A stretch of DNA of 64,000 bases. It comes from Candidatus Izemoplasmatales bacterium (GTDB lineage: Bacteria > Bacillota_I > Bacilli_A > Izemoplasmatales > Hujiaoplasmataceae). The position numbers and the translations under genes are program-made. The stretch covers positions 496,001 to 560,000 of the forward strand of contig JBAZNL010000001.1 of assembly GCA_041649275.1 (NCBI GenBank). The letters run 5' to 3'. The notes beneath the pieces were generated by a model. That model ran no database searches. It was not told the DNA's origin and was given only the letters and a program-made list of their open reading frames with translations. Below are positions 1 through 7,876 of the stretch, in pieces (positions within the stretch are counted from its first letter, which is position 1; each line of letters begins with the position of its first letter).

Positions 1-1
1 C

Positions 2-469
2 GCCCTGATCACCACCATCGATGCGGAGCTTGACGCCCGCGGAAAAGGAGAATCCATGAAGAACGACGAGAAGTTCGCCGCATTGAAGAAGCGGCAGATT
101 GCGGAAAACGAGAAGGCGTACGGATCCGAAGTCCGCGCCGCGTTCGGCAGCGCGACGATCGACGAAGCCAACGCCCGGTACGAGGGGATGGATCGCGACA
201 CCTACGCGAAGATGGACGCGATGTCGGCGGACGTCATCCGGCTGCTGCTTGCGGCGATGGACGACGGCGACGTCCGTTCGGATGCCGCCCGACGGCTCGT
301 GCGGCTCCATCGGGACTGGCTCATGCTGTTTTGGACCTCATACAGTCCGGAAGCCCACAAGGGACTGGCGGACGCCTACGTCGACGATCCGCGCTTCGCA
401 GCGTACTACGACCGTCATCGACCCGGCGCGGCCGTGTTCCTGCGCGACGCGATCAAAGCGAACGTCTGA
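2..469 (+). CDS. TipAS-domain regulator, C-terminal part (5' end outside window)
   Basis: The 137 residues from the ATG at 56 form a TipAS drug-recognition domain, the C-terminal ligand-binding half of MerR-family TipA-type regulators. The late motif around 'WTSYSPEAHKGLADAYVDD' and the following 'FAAYYDRHRPGAAVFLRDAI' is typical of the family. The reading frame stays open to the window start and reads ...ELDARGKGES before that Met, which resembles the linker after a MerR coiled coil. I therefore infer a longer TipA-like protein whose DNA-binding part lies upstream. An AAAGGAGAA sequence precedes the ATG at 56, so a short TipAS-only product, as known for TipA, is also possible. A strong hairpin follows the stop. 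Confidence 0.8.
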   Translation, partial: ALITTIDAELDARGKGESMKNDEKFAALKKRQIAENEKAYGSEVRAAFGSATIDEANARYEGMDRDTYAKMDAMSADVIRLLLAAMDDGDVRSDAARRLVRLHRDWLMLFWTSYSPEAHKGLADAYVDDPRFAAYYDRHRPGAAVFLRDAIKANV

Positions 470-475
470 ATACGA

Positions 476-508
476 AAACCTCCCGCGGTTCGAAACCGCG
501 GGAGGTTT
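476..508. terminator. Bidirectional intrinsic terminator between convergent genes
   Basis: A perfect 15-bp stem (476-490 with 494-508, loop CGA) lies between the stop of the TipAS gene and the stop of the convergent DUF2202 gene. The A/T ends of the stem give short T runs on both strands. Confidence 0.85.
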
Positions 509-524
509 ATATTCATTTGATGCG

Positions 525-1193
525 TCAGGCGTTGGGGCAGACGCCGGCGTATCCGCCGTTGCTGCCGTTGCCGCCGTTCTTCGAACCGACGCCGAACTTC
601 GAACCGTTACCCTTGTTACCCTTGCCGAAGACGTTGCGGATGCGATTCATGACGTCCGAACCGACGAAGTTGTAGCGATCCCTCGTGAAGGCCTTCAGGT
701 GGTTCGTGGACGCGTTCCGGAGATAGGTGAAGACCGTCGCGACGTCCTCGGGGAGATCTTCGACGGCGAGGAAGGCGTCGTACATGGCGATGTTCGCCGT
801 CTCGGCGTCCACACCGGTCGAGAGGGCCGCCGTGATCGACTCGGGGAGGACGACGGATGCGGCCGCTTCATTCGCGGGAACTTCGATGCCGTACGCTTCG
901 AAGAGCGGGAGAAGCAGGTCGATGTGCGTCTGTTCGGCGGCGATGATGTTCGTGAAGGGACGAATCTCGCCATAGGCAGCGATGATCGCGGCGTAGGTCG
1001 CTTGGGCGAGGTACTCGTCCTGGATCGCGGCCGTCAGCATCTCTTCGACGGTATATCCGTCCTGGGCGAGTTCGACGTACGAGGCGTCGGTGGAAAACGT
1101 GGAGTCGGCATTTACGGTGGCGATGGCGACGGTGGTGCCGCCGAGGGCGATGACGCCGGCGACGATGAGCGACTTGATCAGATTCCTTTTCAT
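525..1193 (-). CDS. Secreted DUF2202 ferritin-like protein
   Basis: Protein of 222 residues. The start at 1193 is chosen because AAGGAGG lies upstream and the next residues, MKRNLIKSLIVAGVIALGG, form a signal peptide or N-terminal anchor. Residues about 50-170 look like a DUF2202 ferritin-like four-helix domain, with candidate metal ligands in 'QDEYLAQATY' (~60), 'AAEQTHIDLL' (~86-89) and 'STNHLKAF' (~163). The function of DUF2202 is not firmly established. The last ~35 residues are a Gly/Asn/Lys/Ser-rich tail ending in CPNA, probably a disordered or wall-associated extension. The product should act outside the membrane. The gene appears monocistronic. Confidence 0.85.
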   Translation of the reverse strand: MKRNLIKSLIVAGVIALGGTTVAIATVNADSTFSTDASYVELAQDGYTVEEMLTAAIQDEYLAQATYAAIIAAYGEIRPFTNIIAAEQTHIDLLLPLFEAYGIEVPANEAAASVVLPESITAALSTGVDAETANIAMYDAFLAVEDLPEDVATVFTYLRNASTNHLKAFTRDRYNFVGSDVMNRIRNVFGKGNKGNGSKFGVGSKNGGNGSNGGYAGVCPNA

Positions 1194-1309
1194 GTGGGAA
1201 AACCTCCTTGTCGGTTTTTCTGCAACATATACGGATCGCGGACCGGGCTTATTGGAGGGATCGCGAAACTTCACAGAAGGCTCATCTTCCGCTTACGACT
1301 TTGCCGCAA

Positions 1310-1347
1310 AACGAGAAAAAAAGGCCCTCGCTCGACGCGGAGGCCTT
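1310..1347 (-). terminator. Intrinsic terminator of the acetyltransferase gene
   Basis: On the minus strand an AAGGCCTC / GAGGGCCTT hairpin is followed by a run of seven T, just after the stop of the gene ending at 1362. Confidence 0.75.
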
Positions 1348-1361
1348 GACGGTGTTTCGGA

Positions 1362-2057
1362 TCACTCTTCGACGATGATGTCGGTGCCGACGACGGCGAC
1401 TTCGAATCCAAGCGAAAGCGCCAGCTTGACGGAAGCGATGTTGTCGTCGTCGCAGCGGTAGATCGGCGTTCTCCCGAGTGCGAGCGAGCGGTTGCAGATT
1501 TCGGCGACGACGGATCTGCCGACGCCGTCGTTGCGGTAGTTCGGCCCCGTGATGACGCCGATGTCGGCGAGATCGTCCCCCCAGAACCAGAGCGACGCGA
1601 CGCCGACGAGGACATCGTCCTTGAACATCCCGACGACGAGGTCGTCGTCGATCGCGACCTGGCCGTGCGCCAGTTCGGGTTCGGAACACGTGGTCTTCAA
1701 CAGTTCGAGCGCCTTCTTGTCCTTGCGCGTGAGGATGCGTACGGACGCGTGTTCGCAGCACGGAGGCTGCTGGACCGGCTGTTCGGTGAAGGTGATGACG
1801 CCACGATAGAGGGCAAAGCGTTCGTTGCCGAGGACGCGTTTGGCGATTTCGCGGTCGGACAGTTCGGGCGTGATGTTGGCGCCCTTGACCTTCTCGACCA
1901 GTTCCGGGGCGACGTCGAGGACGATCCGGTCGTCGGAACGCCAAAGCGCGACGGGATCGATGTTCCCCATCGTTTCGTTCGGATTGATCAGGACCGGCTT
2001 GGCGAAATCCCACTCCCGGTACCTGTAGAAGCTTTCGATGAATGACTGTTTGCTCAT
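1362..2057 (-). CDS. GNAT-family N-acetyltransferase
   Basis: Protein of 231 residues from the ATG at 2057, which has GGGGGAAA upstream. The frame stays open for 24 more codons to 2129, but no ribosome site supports that start and it runs into the terminator at 2110-2166. The C-terminal half carries the GNAT acetyl-CoA motif A around 'YRNDGVGRSVVAEICNRSL', followed by 'NIASVKLALSLGFE', the usual end of the fold. A Cys pair ('PPCCEHAS', ~103) separates a poorly recognised N-terminal region of ~110 residues from the GNAT domain. Substrate unknown. Confidence 0.8.
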   Translation of the reverse strand: MSKQSFIESFYRYREWDFAKPVLINPNETMGNIDPVALWRSDDRIVLDVAPELVEKVKGANITPELSDREIAKRVLGNERFALYRGVITFTEQPVQQPPCCEHASVRILTRKDKKALELLKTTCSEPELAHGQVAIDDDLVVGMFKDDVLVGVASLWFWGDDLADIGVITGPNYRNDGVGRSVVAEICNRSLALGRTPIYRCDDDNIASVKLALSLGFEVAVVGTDIIVEE

Positions 2058-2109
2058 GAAGCGTTTCCCCCATATGCCGAATTGAATCTCTTTCATTTCA
2101 TTGAAACAC

Positions 2110-2166
2110 AAAACGCCCTTTTTTTCCACCCCCTGACGATTTTTCGGAGGGATGAAAGGGCGTTTT
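2110..2166. terminator. Terminator-like inverted repeat after the uracil permease gene
   Basis: AAAACGCCCTT (2110-2120) pairs with the complementary run at 2155-2166 across a long loop, with T runs on both strands. It lies between the permease stop (2185) and the acetyltransferase start and probably ends the permease transcript. Confidence 0.65.
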
Positions 2167-2184
2167 CATGAATGGTCCGGAAGT

Positions 2185-3534
2185 CTACCTCTTGGTGGTC
2201 AGACGTTCGACGAGCGAGAGGAACAGATTGAGCAGGATGCCGGCGATCGACGCCGTGGCGATTGCGGGCAGTTTCGCGCCGAAGACGTCGATCATCCCGC
2301 CGGCGAAACCATATGATCCGCCGATGCCGATGACGAGGATGACGGCGATCACGCCGAGGTTTTTGGCGCTGAAGAGGTTGACCTTCTTCTCGATCATGAT
2401 CGCGATGCCCTGGGCGCCGATGACGCCGAACAGGTAGACCGAGGCGCCGCCCATGACGGCCGAAGGGATCGTGCCGATCAGGTTGGCGAGCGGCGTGAGG
2501 AAGGAGAGCGCCATCGTGATCACGGCGGCGGCGCCGAGCACCCAGATCGAGAAGTTCCTGGTGATCGCCATCGTCGAGATGTTCTCGCCGTAGTTCGTGC
2601 CGGCAGGGCCGCCGACGAGCGCGGAGACCATGTCGCCGACGCCGTCGCCGATCAGGTTGATGCCGAGTTTGTCGGCGATCGGGTATTCCTTGGCGCCCTT
2701 TTCGCGGGCGAGGTTGTTCACGTAGAGGTCGAGCTGATAGAGATGGGCGGTCGATTCCGGAATCGTGGCGAGCGCGATCGGCATGATCGCGAGCACCGCC
2801 GCCCAGGACGGGATCGGGAGCGTGAAGTGCGGTACGCGGACGAATCCTTCGGAAAAGACCGACGAGAAGTTGACGAGGTCGGTACCGGCGATCAGGTCGG
2901 CGGCGAGCGCGACGACGTATCCGACGAGGATGCCGAAGAGGATCGGGAGCTGGCTCGCCACGCCCTTCTTGAGCGCGACGGTGAAGACGAGGATCGCGAT
3001 CAGTGTGATCAGCGCGACGATCCAGGAGGCGGAGGAGGAGATGCCGCCGGAGAGGCCGGCCGCCTGGGTGAGCGCGGTGCCGGCGAGCGAGAAGCCGATG
3101 ATCATCGCGATCGGTCCGGTGACGACCGGGGGCAGGACCCGGTCGATGACCTTCGATCCCCATTTCGCGATCACGAGGCCGGCGGCGATCGAGACGAGGC
3201 CGGAGAGGATGATGCCGAACTGCGCCTGACCGATCAGGTTGTCGGCGGCCGGCGTGCCATAGGTCGCGCCGGTGATGCCGACGATCGCGGCGATGTAGGA
3301 GAAGCTGGAGCCGTAGTAGAGCGGGATCTTGCCCTTGGTGATGAGGATGAAGCAGAGGGTCGCGAAGCCGGATGCGAAGATGGTGGTCGAGATGTGGAAG
3401 CCGGTGAGAAGCGCGACGAGGACCGTTGCCGGAAACATGACGAGGATCTGCTGGAACGCGAAGAGGACCAGACGTCCCCAGGAGGGACGTTCGTCCGGGA
3501 GGTACCCGACGACTTGCTTCTTGATGTTTTCCAT
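2185..3534 (-). CDS. uraA: Uracil permease (NCS2 / UraA family)
   Basis: Polytopic membrane protein of 449 residues, the normal NCS2 length, with about 12-14 hydrophobic segments. 'PLYYGSSFSYIAAI' and 'PESTAHLYQLDLYVNN' are landmarks of uracil/xanthine permeases. The second, with its conserved Glu, belongs to the substrate site. It should import uracil with protons. The family alone leaves xanthine possible, but the PyrR-type attenuator in the leader argues for uracil. The start is supported by AAAAGGAG eight bases upstream. The gene is monocistronic. Confidence 0.9.
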   Translation of the reverse strand: MENIKKQVVGYLPDERPSWGRLVLFAFQQILVMFPATVLVALLTGFHISTTIFASGFATLCFILITKGKIPLYYGSSFSYIAAIVGITGATYGTPAADNLIGQAQFGIILSGLVSIAAGLVIAKWGSKVIDRVLPPVVTGPIAMIIGFSLAGTALTQAAGLSGGISSSASWIVALITLIAILVFTVALKKGVASQLPILFGILVGYVVALAADLIAGTDLVNFSSVFSEGFVRVPHFTLPIPSWAAVLAIMPIALATIPESTAHLYQLDLYVNNLAREKGAKEYPIADKLGINLIGDGVGDMVSALVGGPAGTNYGENISTMAITRNFSIWVLGAAAVITMALSFLTPLANLIGTIPSAVMGGASVYLFGVIGAQGIAIMIEKKVNLFSAKNLGVIAVILVIGIGGSYGFAGGMIDVFGAKLPAIATASIAGILLNLFLSLVERLTTKR

Positions 3535-3575
3535 GCTTTCTTCTCCTTTTGTCTCTTTTTTAGTCTCGGCCCCGC

Positions 3576-3689
3576 AAAAAAAGAAAGGACACCTGCGTGT
3601 CCTTCGGAGGGTATGTGGAAATGACGAACCCTTGCGGCGCTCACGGGCGCCCCTTAAAGGACCTAAACTACAACCATTATAACAGTTGA
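3576..3689 (-). promoter_or_regulatory. PyrR-type pyrimidine attenuator leader of the uracil permease
   Basis: On the minus strand a TATAAT box at about 3678-3683 is followed by a leader with two hairpins. The first (RNA 3651 to 3636) has stem GGCGC/GCGCC and hexaloop CCGUGA. This fits the CNGNGA loop recognised by PyrR in Bacillus pyr leaders. The second (3605 to 3584), AAGGACAC-GCAG-GUGUCCUU followed by a T run, is an intrinsic terminator about 50 bases before the permease start. GGTCCTTTAAGG near the 5' end of the leader (3664-3653) can pair with the AAAGGACACC arm of the terminator and could act as antiterminator. Inference: UMP-PyrR stabilises the first hairpin and shuts off uracil uptake. 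No pyrR lies in this window. Confidence 0.75.
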
Positions 3690-3750
3690 TCGGGAAAATG
3701 CAACCGCCTTTCGCATGAAAGATGATGAAAGTGCGAAGCTCGTCGATCGA

Positions 3751-4272
3751 TCAGGGCCGGTGGATTTCGACGCCGACGACATCTGCGTCGCGATAGAACT
3801 CGAGGGCGACCGCATAGCTCCGCATGTCCTCGGTCATGCCGTCGAGCGGCCACAGTTCCTCGATCAGGATGTGGAGGATCCCGTCGTCCGTCAGATACGT
3901 GCGCCAGACGTCGGGGACGATCGATCCCGACGGCAGCCACAGGGTGGCGAAGGCGAGCCCCTGGTTGTCGAAGAAGTTGTCTTCGTACGCTGCGTACGCA
4001 TCGGCGAACACGACGCTCTCGGTCTCCGTCAGCTCGCCGATCTTCGCCGCATACCAGATGGAAAAATCGTCGTACGAGTCGAATGCGGCGGTTTGCGCGG
4101 TCCAATCGTCGTTCGGTTCGATCGGGATGAACGGCAGGTCGACGACATGGAATCCGACGCGATCCGCGCGCGAATAAGGGCAGTCGGGACGATATCGGAC
4201 CATGCCGAGCGGAACGCAGGCGGTCATCGCGACGAACGCCGCGATCAGAAGCGCGGTCGTGAACCGCCTCAT
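3751..4272 (-). CDS. Putative lipoprotein of the ECF sigma operon
   Basis: Protein of 173 residues with a lipoprotein signal: MRRF, then a hydrophobic core, then 'FVAMTAC' with Cys19 as the likely lipidated residue. The rest is acidic and rich in aromatic residues, with no family I recognise. It overlaps the upstream membrane protein gene by 4 bases, so the two are probably translated together. As the last gene after a sigma factor and a small membrane protein, it may be a surface output or sensor of that system. Function unknown. Confidence 0.7.
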   Translation of the reverse strand: MRRFTTALLIAAFVAMTACVPLGMVRYRPDCPYSRADRVGFHVVDLPFIPIEPNDDWTAQTAAFDSYDDFSIWYAAKIGELTETESVVFADAYAAYEDNFFDNQGLAFATLWLPSGSIVPDVWRTYLTDDGILHILIEELWPLDGMTEDMRSYAVALEFYRDADVVGVEIHRP

Positions 4273-4643
4273 CGCTGTTCACCCCGTCTGCGTGCCACGT
4301 AGCGCCAGATGAAGACCGCGTCGATCGCCAGCAGCACGATCCCGATGACGAAGAGCGCGATCCCGAGGCGCAGATCCCGGGTGTCGTATCGCAGGATGCC
4401 GAGCATCGCCGGAATGACGAGAGGGAAGAACTCCCTGCTTGCGCCGTCGATCAGCGCACCCCCCAGGAGGACGAGAAAGGATCCGAGGAACGCCTGCAGC
4501 GAGGTCAGTGCGACAAGCAGCGCTCGCCCCCGTCGCGGCGACTGCGATGAAAACGCAAGGCGGCTCTTGATGTCGTCGAGCAGATACGGCGTCGGACACG
4601 CCGCGGCGTATCCGTCGCGGAAACGTTTGGTCCAGCGAACCAT
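4269..4643 (-). CDS. Small membrane protein downstream of ECF sigma factor
   Basis: Protein of 124 residues with a basic N-terminal cytoplasmic part (~45 residues) and two or three hydrophobic segments (~46-70 and ~95-115), ending in RRRGEQR. It starts directly after the sigma gene stop, with GAAAGGAGGG upstream, and overlaps the lipoprotein gene by 4 bases. The position would suit an anti-sigma or accessory membrane factor. No anti-sigma motif such as HxxxCxxC is visible, so this is inference only. Confidence 0.65.
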   Translation of the reverse strand: MVRWTKRFRDGYAAACPTPYLLDDIKSRLAFSSQSPRRGRALLVALTSLQAFLGSFLVLLGGALIDGASREFFPLVIPAMLGILRYDTRDLRLGIALFVIGIVLLAIDAVFIWRYVARRRGEQR

Positions 4644-4644
4644 G

Positions 4645-5163
4645 TCAGAGTCCCTCCTTTCGATATTGTCGTTTCAGTTTCCGGACGGCTTCATAGTAAG
4701 CCTTCGTGACGACGCTCATCGTCTTTCCGGTGATCGCGGCGATCTCGCGGAACTTCATGCGATGGACGATCTTGAGGTTCACCACGTGGATTTCGAACGG
4801 AAGCAGTATCCCATTGAAGTCGAATCGCTCGGGAATGTAATCCGGATGGTCGGCGACGACCTCGTCGATCAGGTCGTCTGCGAAGTGCGCCGGATCGTGC
4901 TTTGCCTTGCGGAGATGGTCGAGCGCAATTCGTTCGGCGATCGCGACGAACCATGCCTGGAACCGCTTCGGGTCAGAGAGACGGTCGACGTTCTCGTACA
5001 TGCGGACGAACGCCTCCTGGACCAGGTCGTCCGCGTCGTCATGGTTCTTGACCAGCGTATAGATGAGATAGTGGATCAGCCGCACGTAGGCGTAATAGGT
5101 CTCGTTGAACGCCGCTTCGTCCTTGAGGACGAGTCGTCTGACGACATCCTGCGATATGTTCAT
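4645..5163 (-). CDS. ECF-type RNA polymerase sigma factor
   Basis: Protein of 172 residues with the two domains of extracytoplasmic-function sigma factors. Sigma region 2 spans ~20-90, with 'DDADDLVQEAFVRMY' and 'RFQAWFVAIAERIALDHLR'. Region 4 is at the C-terminus, with a helix-turn-helix in 'KFREIAAITGKTMSVVTKAYYEAVRKLKR'. The start at 5163 has GGAAGGAG upstream; the frame is open 34 codons further back without a ribosome site. It probably directs a small regulon that may include its own operon, with the two downstream membrane and lipoprotein genes. Confidence 0.9.
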   Translation of the reverse strand: MNISQDVVRRLVLKDEAAFNETYYAYVRLIHYLIYTLVKNHDDADDLVQEAFVRMYENVDRLSDPKRFQAWFVAIAERIALDHLRKAKHDPAHFADDLIDEVVADHPDYIPERFDFNGILLPFEIHVVNLKIVHRMKFREIAAITGKTMSVVTKAYYEAVRKLKRQYRKEGL

Positions 5164-5223
5164 GTCCTCGACTCCTTCCACTTGATATGACGCGTGCGGT
5201 ACGTGCTTTTTTGCGGAAAATCG

Positions 5224-5255
5224 AAAAAAGACCGATCCGCGGAACCGGATCGGTC
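5224..5255 (-). terminator. Intrinsic terminator of the nucleotidyltransferase operon
   Basis: GACCGATCCG and its complement form a stem at 5230-5255, followed on the minus strand by a run of six T at 5229-5224. It lies directly after the stop at 5262. Confidence 0.85.
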
Positions 5256-5261
5256 GATGTC

Positions 5262-5822
5262 TCATTTCAGAAGCGCACGGATCTCGTCGGCCTTTTCCGG
5301 GCCGATGTTCATGAGCGCGATCAGCTGGTCGATCCGACCGGGGTTCGTCGGACCGGTCTTCCGGAACTGGTCCGCGATCAGCTTCGCCTTCCAGAGTTTT
5401 CCCGGCATCAGGTAATAGAGCACGAGCCAGTCGTCGAGCGACATGAACGGGACGGCGACGCCGCCGATCTCGCGGACCTCGAGCGGGGTCGAGGCGTCGA
5501 AGGGATACAGATAGGGGGTCCGGTCGCGGATGATCTTGAGCCCGGCCATGAGGTCGACCTCGATGGCGCCGACGATCAGTTCGGTGAAGGAATAGCTCTG
5601 GTAGTGGTAGGAGGGATCCGAGGCGTGCTTCGCGCCGAGCGACTCGAACACCTCGAGGGCCTCTTCGGTGTCGCGTGCCTCGAAGATGACGTCGAGGTCG
5701 TTCGGCTCGACCGCGAAGCCGTTCGCCTGCAACAGGACCGATCCGCCGATCGCCCAGCGGATCTTCGATTCATTCAATGCCTTTCCGACCTTTTCGATCG
5801 TGTTGATCATGACAGCGTTCAT
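5262..5822 (-). CDS. Nucleotidyltransferase-fold protein
   Basis: Protein of 186 residues from the ATG at 5822 (AAAGGAAA upstream). 'WAIGGSVLLQANGFAVEPNDLDVIFE' holds the GGS and Asp-x-Asp (DLD) motifs of the polymerase-beta-like nucleotidyltransferase fold, and a later acidic residue in 'IEVDLMAGLK' would complete the triad. The family includes minimal nucleotidyltransferases and AbiEii/MenT-like toxins, but no partner HEPN or antitoxin gene is adjacent. It follows the DUF47/Pit genes with a 20-base gap and shares the terminator at 5224-5255. Substrate unknown. Confidence 0.7.
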   Translation of the reverse strand: MNAVMINTIEKVGKALNESKIRWAIGGSVLLQANGFAVEPNDLDVIFEARDTEEALEVFESLGAKHASDPSYHYQSYSFTELIVGAIEVDLMAGLKIIRDRTPYLYPFDASTPLEVREIGGVAVPFMSLDDWLVLYYLMPGKLWKAKLIADQFRKTGPTNPGRIDQLIALMNIGPEKADEIRALLK

Positions 5823-5842
5823 GGGTATGATTTCCTTTCTCC

Positions 5843-6466
5843 CTATAGATTCTTGAACATTGCGGTTTCGATTTCCTTGGAGACGTGGCCGCATGCGTCG
5901 CAGCAGTTCTCCAGCCGGAGGAAGAGGTCCTCCCAGATGAAGAGCTTGATCGGATCCTTCTCGTGCACGAAGAGTTTGCGAACGTTCTCGGAGTAGATGA
6001 CGTCGCAGTCCTCCTCGAGCCGGAGGACGTCGAAGATGAGGTCCTTCATCTTGGCCGACTTCTTGAAATGGGCGAATTCCTCCAGGAGCGCCTTCAGCGA
6101 GACGGTGCTCCTCCGGATGATGTCGGTGAAGAGGCCGACCTCGGGGCGGAGTTCCTCGACGTTGTACATGTACATCCGGAGGATGACCTCCTCGATCGCA
6201 TCGGTCACGTCGTCGATCGCGCGCAGGATGGCGAGGATGTCCTCACGCTCGATCGGCGTGATGAACTCCTTGAAGAGGTTGGAGACGACCTTGTGGCGCT
6301 CGAGGTCGGCGGTGTGCTCGATGTGGTGCATCGCGCGCTTGTTCTCGAGCAGTCCGGAAGGTTTGAAGTCCTCGACCACCTCGCAGAGGTATTCCGCAGC
6401 CTTGACGCAGAAGACGGAAAGGTCGACGAACGACGTGAAATAGTAGTTTTCCTTGAGTTTGTCCAT
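5843..6466 (-). CDS. DUF47 PhoU-like phosphate transport accessory protein
   Basis: Protein of 207 residues, all helical, with the DUF47 pattern of paired metal-binding and acidic helices: 'HHIEHTADLERHKVVSNLFKEF', 'PIEREDILAILRAIDDVTDAIEEV'. DUF47 proteins are relatives of PhoU and are usually encoded next to Pit-type phosphate transporters, as here (10 bases downstream of pit). The role is probably to control Pit activity or polyphosphate/phosphate homeostasis in the cytoplasm. The start at 6466 follows GAAGGAGC. Confidence 0.9.
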   Translation of the reverse strand: MDKLKENYYFTSFVDLSVFCVKAAEYLCEVVEDFKPSGLLENKRAMHHIEHTADLERHKVVSNLFKEFITPIEREDILAILRAIDDVTDAIEEVILRMYMYNVEELRPEVGLFTDIIRRSTVSLKALLEEFAHFKKSAKMKDLIFDVLRLEEDCDVIYSENVRKLFVHEKDPIKLFIWEDLFLRLENCCDACGHVSKEIETAMFKNL

Positions 6467-6476
6467 GGATGCTCCT

Positions 6477-7526
6477 TCAGAAGAGATGGATGAACAGCTT
6501 TGCCATGAGGAAGCCGATGAGCCCACATCCCGGGAAGGTCAGCACCCAGGTGAGGGCGAGGTCGCGGACGACGGTCCACTTGACGTTCGACAGCCGCTTG
6601 GCGGCGCCGACGCCCATGATCGCGGTCGTCTTCATGTGGGTGGTGCTCACGGGAATCCCGAAGAGCGACGACAGAAGCAGTCCGCCCGCCGCCGACATGT
6701 CGGAGGCGAACCCCTCGTATTCCTTCAGCTTGACCATGTCCATCCCGACCGTCTTGATGATCCGATATCCGCCCACGGAGGTGCCGAGGCCCATCACCAG
6801 GGAGGCGAGGATCATCAGCCAGAGCGGAACCGCGAAGCTGGTCGTGCCCGTCGACCCCTGCGCGAGGGCGACGCCGAGGAGGAAGACGCCCATGAACTTC
6901 TGTCCGTCCTGGGCACCGTGCATGAACGCCATCGACATGCCTCCGGCCACCTGCGCCTTGCGGAAGAAGGCGGTCGTCTTGCGGCGGTTCATCCGCCGGC
7001 AGATGACTTCGATGAGTTTGACGAAGATCCAGCCGGTCCCGAACCCGAGGAGCGTCGACAATCCCAGTCCATACAGGACCTTCACCCATTCGGCGCCGTT
7101 GATGCCGGCGATCCCGCCCTGGAGGGCGATCGCCGCGCCGGAGATGCCGGCGATGAGCGCGTGCGATTCGGAGGTGGGGATTCCGAAATACCATGCGGCC
7201 GTCGCCCAGATCAGGATCCCGACGAGGGCGGCGCACAAGGCGGCGAGGGCATCGGCGGGATTCGGTCCGAAATCGACGATCTTGTAGAGCGTCGCGGCGA
7301 CCGAGGCGTTCACGGTGGTCATCACGAGTACGCCGATGAAGTTGAATACGGCCGCCATCAGGACGGCGGTCCGGGGCGTCATCGCCTTGGTCGATACGAC
7401 CGTGGCGATCGCGTTCGGCGCGTCGGTCCAGCCGTTGATCATGATGACGAGCAGAACGAGTATGACGGTGACGACCAGGATCCAGTTGCCTTGGAGCGCT
7501 TCCAGGAATTCGGTGAAAGCCATCAT
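6477..7526 (-). CDS. pit: Inorganic phosphate transporter, Pit family
   Basis: Membrane protein of 349 residues with two inverted PHO4 repeats: 'MINGWTDAPNAIATVVSTKAM' near the N-terminus and 'FMHGAQDGQKFMGVFLLG' past the middle, each with the conserved N/Q-D phosphate motif. It is likely a low-affinity, cation-coupled phosphate importer. The first two codons are both ATG, with GAGGTC upstream, so the start is uncertain by one codon. It leads an operon with the DUF47 protein and probably the nucleotidyltransferase. Confidence 0.93.
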   Translation of the reverse strand: MMAFTEFLEALQGNWILVVTVILVLLVIMINGWTDAPNAIATVVSTKAMTPRTAVLMAAVFNFIGVLVMTTVNASVAATLYKIVDFGPNPADALAALCAALVGILIWATAAWYFGIPTSESHALIAGISGAAIALQGGIAGINGAEWVKVLYGLGLSTLLGFGTGWIFVKLIEVICRRMNRRKTTAFFRKAQVAGGMSMAFMHGAQDGQKFMGVFLLGVALAQGSTGTTSFAVPLWLMILASLVMGLGTSVGGYRIIKTVGMDMVKLKEYEGFASDMSAAGGLLLSSLFGIPVSTTHMKTTAIMGVGAAKRLSNVKWTVVRDLALTWVLTFPGCGLIGFLMAKLFIHLF

Positions 7527-7876
7527 GACCTCATGCCTTGTATGACGTCGTTTCTTCGACGGGGCGAAGCGGAGCGCCTCGGATCGGACCGTCGTCGCAT
7601 GCCGCGCCGAGGCGTCGGCGAGCGACCCGAGCCAACATCATTATAAACCATCCATCCGTCAATGTCTATTTCAATTTCCGTACTCGATCGGCCGATCGAT
7701 CACGGATATCGATGGACATGCATGATCTCCATCTCACCCTCATGGGTGAGTCGGGATTGCGAAAGACGCATTCGGAACCCGAAGGCGAAACGATGGGGAA
7801 AGACGGGCTTCGTTGATGCGTTTCCGACGAAACCCGTTATAATGGGGGGGACGTCATCGAAAGGAAGGACCACCGG
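7527..7876. promoter_or_regulatory. Divergent intergenic region between pit and the amidase
   Basis: No gene is seen in these 350 bases. On the minus strand TATAAT at 7640-7645 with TAGACA 17 bases before it is a likely pit promoter. On the plus strand TATAAT at 7834-7839 is a likely amidase promoter, with no good -35 box. A short hairpin (CTCACCC/GGGTGAG, about 7734-7750) and palindromic GATCGGCCGATC near 7687 have no assigned role. Confidence 0.55.

Noticed and set aside
5262..5822. Nucleotidyltransferase as toxin of a toxin-antitoxin pair
   Set aside because: No small partner gene is adjacent; it follows phosphate transport genes and shares their orientation and terminator.
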